Assembly (NCBI GenBank): GCA_030568195.1
Contig: JAJLTO010000013.1
Span: 421,609-485,608, forward strand
Source of the DNA: Dipodascopsis uninucleata var. uninucleata
Lineage: Eukaryota; Ascomycota; Lipomycetes; Lipomycetales; Lipomycetaceae
Direction: 5' to 3'
DNA length: 64,000 nucleotides
Below are positions 35,990 through 48,989 of this stretch, in pieces. The position numbers were made by a program, and so were the translations under genes. The notes under the pieces were generated by a model. The model ran no database searches and had not been told where the DNA came from. It saw only the letters and a program-made list of their open reading frames with translations. Numbering within the stretch: position 1 is the first letter of the stretch; each line of letters begins with the position of its first letter.

Positions 35990-38557
35990 AGTACTCAATG
36001 GAAACATTGCAATTGGCGACTGTTATAGTAAAATATTCATCTAAATTGCTATTTAAGAACCAAAACGATGAATGAATTTAAAATGATTGCGCGCAATGTA
36101 GGTAACGAAGAGAGGCTCGCTAGTAGAATGTGGCTATGTTATGTGCTATTACTACACTCATATCATATTAAATTATATCAATGAGAGCAGAATAAATTGA
36201 TGTATGATCAACGGTGTTTGAATTTCAAGTGAGAGTATCTCGTGGACAATTGTCGAACCTTGCTATTTGGTATTCTTCCAAGAGTAATGCCTACATATAA
36301 TAATATCTTTTCTATTTTTGCACGCTGTTCTGCTTGAATATCATCTATATCACTGATTATAACGCGGGTTTAAGCTAAGCCAATAGAAGTCGGTTTTTCA
36401 ATGATATGCACTTCAGCTGAAACAGTAATATCTATTAATGTAATCTGATCATGTAAAATTGAGGTGTTTGTTGACCAGAGCTATTTTCTCTCGCAAGAAT
36501 TTGAATATTGAAGAGAGTTTTAAAAAATATCTTGTGCATTTATTAATCGCTGTTTCGATCGTCTGCTTTGAGCTCTAAAAATTTATTACCATGGTCAGAC
36601 TAGTTTGTCTTCTATTTTATCCAGTCCCTCCGCATCATCTTGGAATAACTAACTACTGTATGCACTGCACACAGGAAATTAAGCTCTCAACACTATCTGA
36701 AACTCTAAAACGCACGAGCCCATCAAATATGTCAACCTAAAAACTCTAATAAAAACCTAAACCAGGAGAGCGGTATCAACATGCAATAAGATCGAATAGC
36801 ATATGACGAGGATGAGCAGTGATGTTCTCGTGCAGGCAACCAGGAAGTTGAGTTCAGCATAGGGTAGTATTTATGAACGTTGAAAAGTGTGAAATTGCCT
36901 ATAACGAAAACTTGGTAATATTGTCGCCTTCATGGAAAATTCTATTAATCATATATTCATAGAAGCAATTTTGATCCCAATGAATTTGAATCAGTATAAG
37001 ATGCCAATAGCTGATTTTTGTACTTCTATTCACATTAACAGCTAGTGAAGTTTTCATATAAATATTCAGGATATGTGACGTGAAAATATCTTGCTACTCG
37101 TATGCAATACAAAAGACGCATGTGTTGCAGATATATTGCATATTAAAATACTCCGCCATCGTTGCATTGCACTGCAGATATATACTTCCTGATATGGAAT
37201 ATGAGTCAACGTGGTGTCAATGGCCTTAATCCCAGGGAGAATTAGATTTTTGTTGCCTTGGAGTGCTCCACATTTACTGAATGTTACGGACGCAATCTCT
37301 TGGATGTACGAGAAGAGAAGGCACACTCCCTGTACGGACATCAAGAACTTATTCCTTACGTTAAAAGTCGCAAGGAGTCTCTTTACTCAAAAAGTCGATT
37401 CTAGAGTCTATTAGATGGACACAAATGTTTCAAGGCCGTTGTGGTCTAGATTAACGTCTCCTATCGCTTGTTTAGACAACAAGTTGAAAGGTTTTACTTA
37501 ACGAGAGCTATCGAAAAGAAGCTTTGCAGGAAGAGTTGCAGATAGATCGGTAATCGGATACCGCAAGGGCAAAGAAGTACATTTCAGTACTGGCAAAAAA
37601 TAAATGGAAATAAAAAGAAATAAAAAAAAAGGGGTAGGCGGGACAAATATTCTAAATACCATGACATCAATATAATAATTAGGAGAACAAGCGCAAATTT
37701 CAGCACCGCACCTCATGAGTCTAGCAAGGCTAGAGATATGATGTTACGAACTAGATCTCAAAAGAAATTCAATAGAGCTGCCCAATAAGCCTCTACTGAA
37801 GAGATCTATAGGTATTATAGACAACATTACTATGAATTTTGTCGCTTGTTAGGTGTTGCATATTTAATGTATTTATGCTATTATATATGATATCTGGGGG
37901 CTGGTCAACTGAGTGATGATGCAATTAGAATTATAGTGGTGCTTTGACAGCATGTGACATATGCATGTATACCATGTTATACGCGTGGTTAGCTTAAATC
38001 GTTGGAAGGTACAATGCGAGATATAACTGCGCGATACTAGCATTTAAAACTCACTAGCGTCTTCTCATGTCAAGAAAGGTTTACATATTAAACTGAGACC
38101 ATGTGGATCTTCTCATATCTATCCATTGCTTGGACTTGTTACATTAGCAAAATAAAGAAGAGAGAAGCGGAGATCGACAGGATCAGACATCCTTAGGAGG
38201 CAACGGACTTGTTTCCTTTAGGCGCGTCAGACATGGTCGTACTACAGTAACAGAGCATCAGTAGACCAAGAGCAAAAAAAGTTTGCAATCGTCTGCAGCT
38301 AGAGAATACTCCAATCTCAGTTGCTGCCACTATGAGATTCGACTTTGGTACACCGTTGCCCACATGCAACAAAGAATAACAACAAATATAGGGAAGTGGC
38401 TACGTAGATCTGCCGAGACAATATGAGAACTACATGTCTAAGTAGCCGCGTTCAGAAGGAGTGGATAGCAATATTACCTATACACTACACGATACTCATT
38501 TCTGACTAAAGTAATGGTCCAACTTTTACTTGTACTTGTGTTCCTGACTAGACGTAA

Positions 38558-39376
38558 GAATAGACAATATCTCACTACTAGTGTGCATCCTTATGTATAT
38601 TTGTGCGAAAGAACAGCAAAGGAGAAGCTTAAAAGGATACTACGATATTTACGATATACATGCGATGCTCAAACATCCTAAATCAAGTGCATATGGTTCA
38701 TGCAATTGCAAAGAGAAAACTTTAGAAAGAGGTTCAAAATAGCAGGCGACTCAGGCAACTTAAACTCTATTTAATATAAACTAGTAAGCATATATGTTCT
38801 TCCCAATGGACTGAAGAATCTAAAACACGATCTGAACGGTGTGAACGAAGGAAAAAGTGGTAATTCTTAGTATTATACCTGAAATGCGAACTCGACAGAC
38901 CAATTACAGCTTATGGATCGAGACACCGAATGCGAAGCATTTTGATCGGCTATAGACGTGCGGTGACGCTTAAGAAATAGACTTTGTTGATACTCCGCTA
39001 AATGTCAATCGCAAAAGTAGTATGGAGTCGACTGCCTCACATCATTCAGAGGCCCTTATATATAACATACCGCATCTAGCTGGCATCTCATCCACTCAAC
39101 GAATTAATATAGTTACATTGACAGCAGAAGCGAGTCGTAGAAAAGCGAGAAATCTCATTTGACCGTAGTTGTGGAACAATCCCAGGTGTAAACGCCACAC
39201 AGGAACAAGAGTAGGCCAAAGACACGGAGACGAGATAATTCACATATTGTACCACAAAGCCCGCAAACCAAACCTACAAGGCCCTTTGCTGCGTGTGGAT
39301 TATTGCCAACAGGCGCATCAGCAAGGCATTTGCATCACTATTACATGGCTATAAGATTCTATAGGAAGAGGGGTTC
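38558..39376 (+). mobile_element. Decayed Ty1/copia retrotransposon, RNase H region
   Basis: Translating in shifting frames gives, in order, the landmarks of the copia RNase H domain: YLTTSVHP (family YLTxxTRPD); KLKRILRYLRYT at 38625-38660 (KRILRYLKGT); AGDSG at about 38742; SIYVLPNG at about 38783; STDQLQLM to ECEAF at about 38892-38942 (SSTEAEYMA to EA); HILYHKAR at 39241 (HIDIRYHFIR); and VDY plus LPT at about 39295 (VxYxPT, then A..L). Many stops and frame shifts separate them. A purine-rich tract at 39363-39373 could be the old polypurine primer site. I saw no LTRs, protease or integrase. Confidence 0.5.
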
Positions 39377-41651
39377 TAGATTCTACGGAGTCAATATGTC
39401 CATTTATGACCAAATTGCAATGCATGTAATCCCATCCCTATTTATCCGGCAGTCATCAAGCCTCAGCAACGAGCCAAAGAAGCGGACGACTCGCAGATGC
39501 CAATAAAAACCTAAAACGAGAATAACCTTCTACGCATACGCATAATAATGAGCGTACAATACCTGCATTAGTGAGAAGTTCTTACGTGGACTATACAAGC
39601 TCTGCAACGCCGATGAGCTTTTTCATACAAGCAAGCAAAGAGAGCAAACACGGAGAGTAAGCTTGTTTGAAATCTAGATTCATAATCAATAACAGTGGTT
39701 CGGATTCGCAGTCAAGTCGACAACAGTACAGTTTAACTAGGCGGAAAAGAACTAAAAATTATTATACCCATACCCAGAAAAGAAGAATCATAATCTCTAT
39801 TAGATACGAGAGCCCAGTGAAGTAGATAACTAGTTGAAAGACCTCATTGATAGCACCATTTTTTTAAGACGCACCAGTTTGCTCACAATCAATGCATACA
39901 GATGCAGCTGTTTTCGCACAGGAAAACATGGAAAAAGATAAATAATAACCGTGATAGTAGGAGATCAAAAAAGAACGAGTCAAGTAAAGGGGGCTGTTTC
40001 CGATTGGCAACTGCTTTAAAAAAGGGTAACAAGATAATAAGTCTATCAAAAGTACGACGCCAGAAAGCAAGGGGCACTCGAAATTGTGTATAGGGTTAGC
40101 TGAAAGAGTTCAAAATAATAAGAAAAAGTAACGTTAGCGAGAGTCTAAATCCAAAGTATATGCAGAGCTCAATTTGTCTGCCATATTCATACCTATTCGT
40201 AGATTTGCACTTTTCTTTTTTGTACGTGCCTGCTCCGAAGGGAAAAATACGTTACAAATGTTAAGAATAGGCTGCGATTGCTACAACACTAAGGCTCGAT
40301 TGCTTGCTAGCTATGACCAACCACACCGCTTATTTCCCCTTCAAGCCAGGTTTGCCAGTTCATAATGCAGACCTCGTATGATCATCTTCATGCGACAATA
40401 GCCTACTTTCCACAGCTTCCGCTAAAGGACGAGTTCATATTGCGCTTGCCCAGTATTCGACTCATTTGTTTGTACCAATACAATTTCTCGGGTATCATCC
40501 TTATCAAAACAGAAATAGAACAAAAATAAGAACAACAAACATGATAAATGTGATAAAATGTGATAAAAATTAACACGAAAAAAGAAAGGAAGAGAAAAAT
40601 ACATGCGCATAGTTGTTTCTCGCTATACCCATTATACTCATGTCAGACGTACCACATGCACCACGTTGCTCCTAAATTCTGTGGAGACCATAATAGAGGT
40701 CTATGTAAAAAATTACGTAAAATAAAGAAAGAAAATAGCCAAAGGCTTAATTATGTAAGATGGACGGCATTGAAACTCGTGAGGTTACTAATTACTCTAG
40801 CCTATATCAGTCATCTAGTTTTCAAGAAAGGATGAAAGTAAGAGAAATGTTAGTCTAGAGAACGGGACGGTGACAACAGATTGGATGAGCCTAGTACCAG
40901 GCAAGATATAAAGCAATTTCATGCTATTTTCAGTAGACGGAAGATCCACTAACCCAATCTCTGCATATTTACTCGTCGCTTAATCCATGAGATTTTAAAT
41001 GCATCTTAAAGATTTAATCACTGCTCATAACAGTAAGTATGAAGGTGCCTTGGTTTCGGTTAGCTTAGCTAAATACTAAATTTTAGCTGCTGCAAAGCAT
41101 GAAGCTGATAGCTTCTTCGGACGGTAATTTGTTGCAGTGCCATTTTACATCTCCATAATAGATAGTGTAAAGAAATCTTGATGCGCTCATGGATCGCAGT
41201 TATTTTCGCCCGTGAACTAGACTGCAAGTATCTTCAGTTCTGTTTATAACCTCGTTTTACGTCGTCTCTTGATGCTATTCTTGGCTGAAATGTTCCCGTA
41301 GTTGAGCTACATTATCTTCATGTAAATTAACTTACGGCTTATGGTTTCTATTTTATTTTATTTATTTTCTCTTTTGGAAACTGTCACCTCTTACCTCCAT
41401 TGGGTAAAGTTAAAAACAATAGAGGAATTTTCCATTCGTCCTTCCTGCACTCGCTTTTTTTTGAAGCAGATCAAGTATTTGCAGCTACCGAAGGGGTTTT
41501 GTTAACGTGAGTTGTGCATGAAAGGTGCGCCGGAATATGCCAAACATCGATTTCTAGTTGATATAACGCATATTAGAAAGCGGATAGCTGTATGATTTAG
41601 ACCTACGAATGACGCGGCGTAATATAAGAAATCATCTGAGCAGTCCAGCCC

Positions 41652-41685
41652 GAGTTTTAGCTAACAAACAGCAAAACTAAAACTC
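41652..41685. repeat. Short inverted repeat
   Basis: Perfect 9-nt arms GAGTTTTAG and CTAAAACTC separated by 16 nt. It lies in the gene-poor region and has no evident role. Confidence 0.5.
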
Positions 41686-43953
41686 AGTAGCGAGCGTAGC
41701 GTGTTATTGTTGTGACAGTTGGCGATGACGATCGCCTAGAAGCTCTTTATATTTGCAAAATAATATGAACCAAGAATCTTGCACTCGAACAAAAGAATGA
41801 CTGATGAACAGTCTTCTCATTAAGCCGGTCACACTCATCGCAGATACTATTCATTCTTGCACGCAGTTTCTCGTGGCTGCCGCTAGCAGCTATAAAAAAG
41901 ATGGAAGAAAAAAATTAAAAACAAGTATTTAGTCTCACCGTAACTGATATATGTAAAAAAGGTATTAGCACGAGAATACTCTCAGGCCACTTTATCGCAC
42001 TATCTTACCATATATTCTTATTAGGCTATGATTGGGTTTTACTTGCCGATGACTGCAATAAAAATTTGGAATTCAATTTTGGACTCGACCCTGCTGCGTC
42101 GTTTACGTGGATGCTCTCGAATGCTTCTTTTACGAGCAAAGACTTTACAATTAGTCATTTCTTGATGTCTTATATGTTGTATTTACGAGCTGATGAAGAC
42201 TTCATGATTATCTTGTCATCATACTGGTATGGTATATGTATGTACGCTTTTTTCTGTGCGTTAACATTAGTAGCACTAGTCAGCAAGCCAACTACTAGGG
42301 CAAAATATAGAATTCCAACCATCAACGGACCCTGCCGACCCCAAGCTCGCTAAACAGTCCTAATACGCACATTCAACTAGCTCTATGGCTCACTAGGCGC
42401 TTGACTCGAAAAAATCAGCCCACACGGTGCTGAAGAGCTGAGCGAAAGCCGTTTTATAGAACGATAATCGTGGATTATTGATTTACTACTCCATGTAAAG
42501 CGGCGGTCTGAATAAATCTTGCCCACCAATAAGCTGTACTAATCATATTAGTCGGGTTTTTTGACAACATAATAGTAACGAGTTCGTTTATGATTAGATT
42601 ATGGCATCCCATAGCACTCTTCGCACAAGATTTCTGCAATTTCGGAAAATCATTCTTCTCGTGTTGTCCCCAAACTAGACCTCGTTTGATTCTCCTATCA
42701 GTAAATAAAAATATATTGACTGAATCGCATCATCATATGAATATAACCTGCACATCCATTCACATGCTTAGTAAAATAGTCCCCCAATCCTAATATACCA
42801 ACAAGTTTGCTATATATTAAGGAACAGATCTATTGATCACTAATTGACTCTTACATTCTCACGTTGAGTGCTCCGTCCGACATGTAATTACATGGCTCGG
42901 CTTATACGGCGATTCTTCATGCAAAAGCTGTAAGTAACCTTCTTGCCTTTTTCGTCCAAATTTTGTAATGCACATTCACTAGTTCTCCGGCACCTATTCT
43001 TGTCATACTCGCGGATCGCCTTTACGTGCACTCCTGCTTCCTAGACTAGTGCTATGAAGCCAATTTTCCCTTCAATTTCTCTAACTTCAATATATTTAGC
43101 TTTGTTTTATAAAACGTTATTTAGAAACTCAATTGGATTCAGCGTTGCTTTTGGACGTAAAAAGCAAAGTGATTCTAAAAGCAAGTTTATTGTATTCCTT
43201 CGCAGTTATTAAATGACAATTACTATCACTTACATTACTTTTCAAACTAGTTCTACTTCTCGCTGCCTGTTCTCGAGTTTCCTTTTTGTTTAGAGTTGTG
43301 TTTAGTCTGTGGTTTACCATTGAATTCTTAAATCTGAGCGTACCCTTGTATTGCATATATATTATAAATTTTAGCTTTTGAGCTGAAGAAAGAGCTCAGT
43401 GTACTAACCAATTAAGGTTCTTTCATCCAACTCAATTTTTCCAATTTCAATTCCTCTTATTTACATGTACCATACATTTTGCCGCCCACCTCTTCCATAT
43501 ATATAGCCTTCTATTCTTTCTCTCTTCTGTTCCTAGAAATTTATTATAATAGTTATAATTCCCTATTTCGCTCGTTATTATAAGGCTAATATTTCTTGTG
43601 TTTTCAAGGAGATCACTTCTGTGACTTACTAGCTGACTGGGTTAACTGCTGCAGCATTTTTTCTAGTCTCCTAATATCATTGCAGCTATCGCGGTAGCAT
43701 AGACGAGTAGCAGCACTTCCGCAACTGTCAAATTGCACTGTGAATTATTTCTCGCATTAACAGAAAGCAGAGTGACTCATTATTGAGTATATCAATTAGT
43801 GCTGGGTATATTGCCATTCGCTCGATTCACACGAGACTTCATTGCATTGTTTTGATTATCGCGTCGCGCCTCTCATATATTCAGACTAGTTTGCACTAGT
43901 TTGCCACAGTAGTACAAATTGTTAATTCATCTTCGCGCCAGATATTGTACAAG

Positions 43954-45453
43954 ATGGCTGTTCTTTCTGCAGTAAGGAAGAATTCTAATATACACGGTCA
44001 GTATGGAGTGTCGGCAGTAGACGAGTCCACAGCATCCGTGATCTCGCCAACAATCTCTGCAACTAGCAGTGCCCCAGAGGCAGTAAATATTCGTGCTTCA
44101 ACTCAGAGTAGTGCGACTGCATCTTCTAGCAAAACAAATCTGCCGGAATCTGCTAACTTTCATCATACGATAACATCTCAGTCATCAAATTCAAGGCTTA
44201 CTGTCACGTCATCGAATCTTCACATTAACGAGAAGCCAACGGATAGACCTTCACCGATGTCTACTATTTCGACACGATCATCAGCATCCACTACAGTATC
44301 TGCTGTATCAAGTGCGAGCAATGCTACACGTTCCACAGCGCACACATCTATTAGTTCCGTTGTTGGTGGACCAGGACGCCGGACTCGCTTTAAAGATATT
44401 ACTATCGATTTGACAACTGAAGATGCTATCGCTGTGAAGGAGGTCTGGAAACAGTAAGTTATAATTTGTTGTACACTTCATTGATCATACTTGCTAATCA
44501 CTGATCTAGAACTGTTGGTCTATCACCATCGAATCCTACTGCTGCGTCTAGTGGATCTCCTGCCAATTTATTCTACAACCAGTTTTACGAGAACCTTTTT
44601 GCTGCGAGACCTGACCTTGAATTTATGTTTCCCGACATTAATAGACAATCCGCTGCTATAGGTGGTGTATTTTCTGCTGCCCTTGCTATGCTTGAGAATA
44701 TCGATGCTTTAGACCAGACTCTTGATAGATTAGGGCGACGACATGCTTACGTTATGGGAATCGAGCCGGAGCATGTAAGAATCTCTTAATATTTTATTTG
44801 AAAAAGGGGAATTGCGTATAGGCTACCTTTGTATTTTAAGGGGCCTACTATTGTTTTGGTCTCTGGCTCTTGTGTAGCTGAAACAACACGACCCCGGTCC
44901 TTTTTTTGTTGTTCGTTTAGCGTACAGCGCTAATGCAATTAAACTCTAGTTCGAAGTTTTAGAAATGGCACTTTTTCAGACCCTGCGAGATCGAATGAGG
45001 GAGGTAAGTCACGTGAACGAATATCTATTGATTTTCCACTAATGGGTGATGCTACAGAAATTTACCCCACAAATTGAACTGACGTGGTCTAAGATCTTCA
45101 CGTACATGGCAAGCAAGATGATTGCGGCTGGAGGATATTATGATGATGAAGTTCCACCAGTGCCGTCTCTTAACGGTGCTCAATGTCATTCTAGCATACA
45201 GCCAAGTAGTTTGCGTAAGTCTCAACAGAGACCATCACGGCCGTCGATGGCTTCGTCTATGACACAAATATCTCAGCAGCAAAAACCCCAGCAGCGGTCT
45301 CAAGGTGCAAGTGCTCCTGGACAAAATACATCTGTAGTGCGACCGTCAAATGCTGGATCTTATAAAAGACCGCAAATCATGGGTAGAATGGGCCCTATGA
45401 AGGGTAGGGCAGAGAGGGCTAAGGTGCGTGCAAAAGAATGTACAATTTTGTAA
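43954..45453 (+). CDS. Globin-domain protein with Ser/Thr-rich N-terminus and C-terminal CaaX box
   Basis: Exons 43954..44453, 44510..44774, 44950..45003 and 45058..45453 give 404 aa. Residues 1-145 are Ser/Thr-rich and disordered. The globin fold follows: LTTEDAIAVKEVWKQTVG (A helix), FYENLFAARPDLEFMFPDIN, then LDRLGRRHAYVMGIEPEHFE with the likely haem-ligand His in GRRHA. The segment EMALFQTLRDRMREKFTPQI is the G/H helix region. A Gln is placed near the distal position (NRQSAA). The tail is basic and Gln/Ser-rich, ending RAERAKVRAKECTIL, a Cys-aliphatic CaaX box after a polybasic stretch. Leu at the end favours geranylgeranylation. I infer a membrane-bound haem sensor or redox protein. No reductase domain is present, so it is not a flavohaemoglobin. 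Confidence 0.85.
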
Positions 45454-46467
45454 GACTGTATGATCGCTTTTTTTGTACTAGAAATGTATTCCTATTTTGT
45501 TTGTATAATGTCTTTTATACATATAGATCTCTATGTGCTTGTGTATGTTGGTATTTGTAAATGTTTATTTTATTACATCTATTTGTAGTCAAGATGATAT
45601 ATTTTATTATCATGATTTATGGTCTAGAACAAACGAATCTATATATCCTCTTTAAAATAGTTGTTTTGTTTTAATGTGAGTTTGAATTTTCCATATCTTT
45701 ATTTTCTGTTTAAACTATGATATTTTGCTTTTGGGATAATTTTTTAAAGGGAAACTTGGTGAGCCAATGATGAATTTAGCATGAATGAGTTAACAGTTTA
45801 CGTGAATGTATATAAATCTTATAACAGTCACTGCGATATGAGTGAAACGGAGAGATAAGTCTAGTTAGCCAGGGCTATTTCATTTACACTTGCAACTACT
45901 TCTAAGTCTACTCCTATTTCTATTATTTTACTATTTTACTATATTATTATTATTCTATTATTACTACTTTTATCGATATTTAAAATTGACTTGAAGACAG
46001 AGAGCATTAGATTAAGAGAGTATGTGCTAAACAAGTCAAAGGTTGTCTCGAGTCATAGAATATAGCTTGTGATTATACCTCTCCTTTTCGAATCTGAAGT
46101 TTATAATATAGAAATATGGTATTGTCAGTTGCTTGACGTTTAGATTTAAGAGACATATCTCTATTATACGACATATATTTAACTTGCTTTGCAAGTATTG
46201 TTGATTTGTTACACTGGTTGCAATGTCAGATAGAAAGGAGTATCCAATTTTCATGAATACATGTGCTAACGAGATTAAGAAATTACTAAATACTAAACAG
46301 TATATTGATTAATATGTGATAGGCGAGATTTCATGTAATGAATATTACGAGGAGCAATAATAATGAACATATATATACACAAGAAATGGAAAGCCAGCGA
46401 GTATTTTTCGCTGCTCTCTCGGTGCCGGAAGTAAAATCAATAGTTCAGCATATCTGCTAGAAAAATT
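45454..46467. other. Intergenic, convergent globin/MCP2
   Basis: 1 kb of AT-rich 3' flanks with T-rich runs; no feature recognised. Confidence 0.45.
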
Positions 46468-48375
46468 TCAACCTTCTGTAAGTCCAGGTTTAATATCAAG
46501 GCCAAAGTTATTTCGAGCAACACCTCTAAGCTGGCGTTCCAAAATATCTTCAAAGCCCTCCTTGTCATTTTGAAGCAAGAACTGACGGAATTTGGAGATA
46601 TAAAAACCGAGATCAAACATAAGCATAACCAATCGGAAAATCAAATGATTTGTCCAAGCACGAGTTCGCTGACGAACGCCAATATCAGGGAATGTTGCTA
46701 AAGATTTAGAGGCCCAGTTAGCCAAAATTTTAACGCGATTCACAGGAGATCCCATTAGTTGATTACAGCCCTGAATGATGCGCATATTTCTACCAAGAAA
46801 TATTAATTCCAAGGGTATTTTGTTAGTGTCCTGAATGAAGTTTCGGAAGGAGTTTCTAAGCTGCTCATGCTGCTCAAAATCTTCATTTCCACTGTCATTC
46901 AACGAAGCCTTTCCGATTTGTCTAAAAGGACCCTTTTTAGCACCAGAATAGGGCTTCAGCATAACACTGGACGCAAATAGTTCAGGAGAGCCAATTCCCC
47001 AACTCTCAGCGAGATCTTTGATTTCCTTGTTATCGAGCAAGAACATACTCTTCCAGAATCTACAATATTGTTCTCGGAAGTCTCTTCTCTCGTATATGTA
47101 GAGACCATGATCGATAAGTACGACTTGTGGTTTACCATTACTAGTAGAAGGATCACTTCCATTCCGATTTCTAATGATGATATTTCCAGGATGTGGATCA
47201 CAATGAACCACTCCCCATGCAAATATCTGTGCAGCGAACAAGTTAACAATGGTGTCCATAATCTGTTTACTACTATAACCACGACGTCGAAGTTCCTCTC
47301 TTTGGCTTAGACTGACTCCATCGATCCATTCACTAGTCAAAACATGAGTAGAAGTGAGATCTTTATAAATTTTTGGGATATGGACCTGCTCATTAAGACT
47401 CGAATCCTGTGACAAGTATTCTCGTAAATTCTCAGCGTTTTTTGCTTCGTTATGAAAATCTGTCTCCAGTAGCAACCTGGAGCAAATGTATTCCGCTGTA
47501 AAATATATAGGCATATCGAAGATATAGCGATCATATATGTACATAATTAATTTATAGGCATTCAAATCCCAGTTGACCTGCTTCTTGATCTTAGGATGCT
47601 GTATTTTCACGGCTACCCATTCGCCATTTTTTAGCTGTGCTTTGTGTACTTGTGCAATACTAGCACTAGCAATTGCTTCGTGATCTATGTAATCGAATAT
47701 TTGATCTGGAGACTTCCCGAAATCGTTAATGAACATGGCCTCGATTGCGGGCCAATTATCTTGTGGTGCCATATCGAAGAGTGACGCAAACTTATCTCTA
47801 ATGACGGGTGGAAGAACAGCACTTTGCATAGCAATCGCTTGTCCTATTTTAATATAGAGCCCACCATTGCTGCTGATTAGATTGAAAACACGATCCGCTA
47901 CTCGAGAATGCAGTGCTTCAATATCATGATCTGGTGTAAAATTGAGCTTATAATCTATTGCCACTATTGACAAGACAACAATACATTTCAAATTTCTGTA
48001 CAAGGAGCTCTCCATGTACATATAATCATAGCCAAAAACCAAAGCTCCAATACCAAAGATAGTGATTCCAGTTCTGCTAAAGAGGATTCGTTGGAAGATA
48101 TTCGGTTTGGGCTTCTGATTTAAGATATTTGGTGGAACGGCAGTGACAGTCGAGAAAGTAGACTTCGATCGTTGTCCTAGATATCGACTGTCAGCAGCTG
48201 CTAAATTATGCAACTGCAAGGTAATAGCAGTATCTCTATGGCACTTCAGCGAAATGCTAGGCATTTTACATCCATTTACGTACACCATATGACCTTGAGC
48301 TGATGAGAATTGCTTGGTGGCTAGTTTTCGGCTCCATCCTAGTTTTCGGGCACGCGGCATAAAATTTCTGTACAT
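46468..48375 (-). CDS. MCP2: Mitochondrial ABC1/UbiB-family atypical kinase, Mcp2/Cqd2-like
   Basis: A single exon of 635 aa. UbiB proteins are atypical kinase-like ATPases; Mcp2/Cqd2 acts in inner-membrane lipid homeostasis and coenzyme Q distribution. The N-terminus is basic and poor in acidic residues, as in a presequence, followed by a membrane helix (ITIFGIGALVFGYDYMYM). The family motif KxGQ is in GGLYIKIGQAIAMQSAVLPP. The Ala-rich loop is ASASIAQVHKAQL, the ATP-site Lys is in WVAVKIQHP, and the catalytic segment is WGVVHCDPHPGNII with VVLIDHGLY. The run KKQVNWDLNAYK and the length favour Mcp2 over Coq8 or Cqd1. Confidence 0.87.
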   Translation of the reverse strand: MYRNFMPRARKLGWSRKLATKQFSSAQGHMVYVNGCKMPSISLKCHRDTAITLQLHNLAAADSRYLGQRSKSTFSTVTAVPPNILNQKPKPNIFQRILFSRTGITIFGIGALVFGYDYMYMESSLYRNLKCIVVLSIVAIDYKLNFTPDHDIEALHSRVADRVFNLISSNGGLYIKIGQAIAMQSAVLPPVIRDKFASLFDMAPQDNWPAIEAMFINDFGKSPDQIFDYIDHEAIASASIAQVHKAQLKNGEWVAVKIQHPKIKKQVNWDLNAYKLIMYIYDRYIFDMPIYFTAEYICSRLLLETDFHNEAKNAENLREYLSQDSSLNEQVHIPKIYKDLTSTHVLTSEWIDGVSLSQREELRRRGYSSKQIMDTIVNLFAAQIFAWGVVHCDPHPGNIIIRNRNGSDPSTSNGKPQVVLIDHGLYIYERRDFREQYCRFWKSMFLLDNKEIKDLAESWGIGSPELFASSVMLKPYSGAKKGPFRQIGKASLNDSGNEDFEQHEQLRNSFRNFIQDTNKIPLELIFLGRNMRIIQGCNQLMGSPVNRVKILANWASKSLATFPDIGVRQRTRAWTNHLIFRLVMLMFDLGFYISKFRQFLLQNDKEGFEDILERQLRGVARNNFGLDIKPGLTEG

Positions 48376-48989
48376 CTCTTGACGGTCTCTTGCTTTCTAG
48401 TTTTGTCGTGAAAGGGTTTTATCGTTGCATATCGATATACTGTATCAACTCTTCTGTAATACTGTGTGACTCCGCTAATGGATGAGATTCATTTGAATCG
48501 CTATAGCTATTTGAATACATCGGAGCATAGCGGACATAATGCGTCATTTATATTCTTAACTCCACTGCAAAAAGTTTAAGGAACTAATACGCTGAGCTAT
48601 AAACTGGATCAGCAAACCACCAAAAAGGATAGATTATCTTCAAACAGTATACAGTAATGAACGACTTAGATTTTATAGAAATTTCGTGCTCTAAATCCTA
48701 TTATACATTCAAATAGCGCCCCTTATTAGATATAGAGTATGAATAAACAGAAATATTATATATAATAAAACGCTAAATATATGAAGTACAATAGCTAGAA
48801 AACAAAAATGAAGTTATATTTATAAGCTACTCAGGAAATCTCCAATAGACCTAAGATACTATAGAGAGCCCTGAAAGTGGTATAAATAAAGTTCCAAATT
48901 TACAAAAAGTTCGATTATGTACAAAGCTGTGGACATGCCAGTGTCTATATATGTAACACCAAGTGAAATTTATATAAATTTAATAGCTA
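48376..48989. other. Spacer between two minus-strand genes
   Basis: Promoter of MCP2 and 3' flank of the large gene upstream of it. Nothing recognised. Confidence 0.45.

Larger units (their letters stand above)
35990..43953. other. Gene-poor region of about 8 kb
   Basis: No intact gene is supported. Open frames are all under 100 codons and lack family motifs. The region holds a decayed copia-type RNase H segment (38558-39376) and a short inverted repeat (41652-41685). The last 1 kb before the globin gene is pyrimidine-rich and probably its promoter and 5' UTR. Most of the rest is best explained as degenerate repeat DNA next to a tRNA gene. Confidence 0.5.

Noticed and set aside
38890-38945. 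Copia integrase-like reading (TNYSLWIETPNAKHFDRL)
   Set aside because: In copia elements integrase precedes RNase H; here it would follow it, and another frame at the same place matches an RNase H landmark in the right order.
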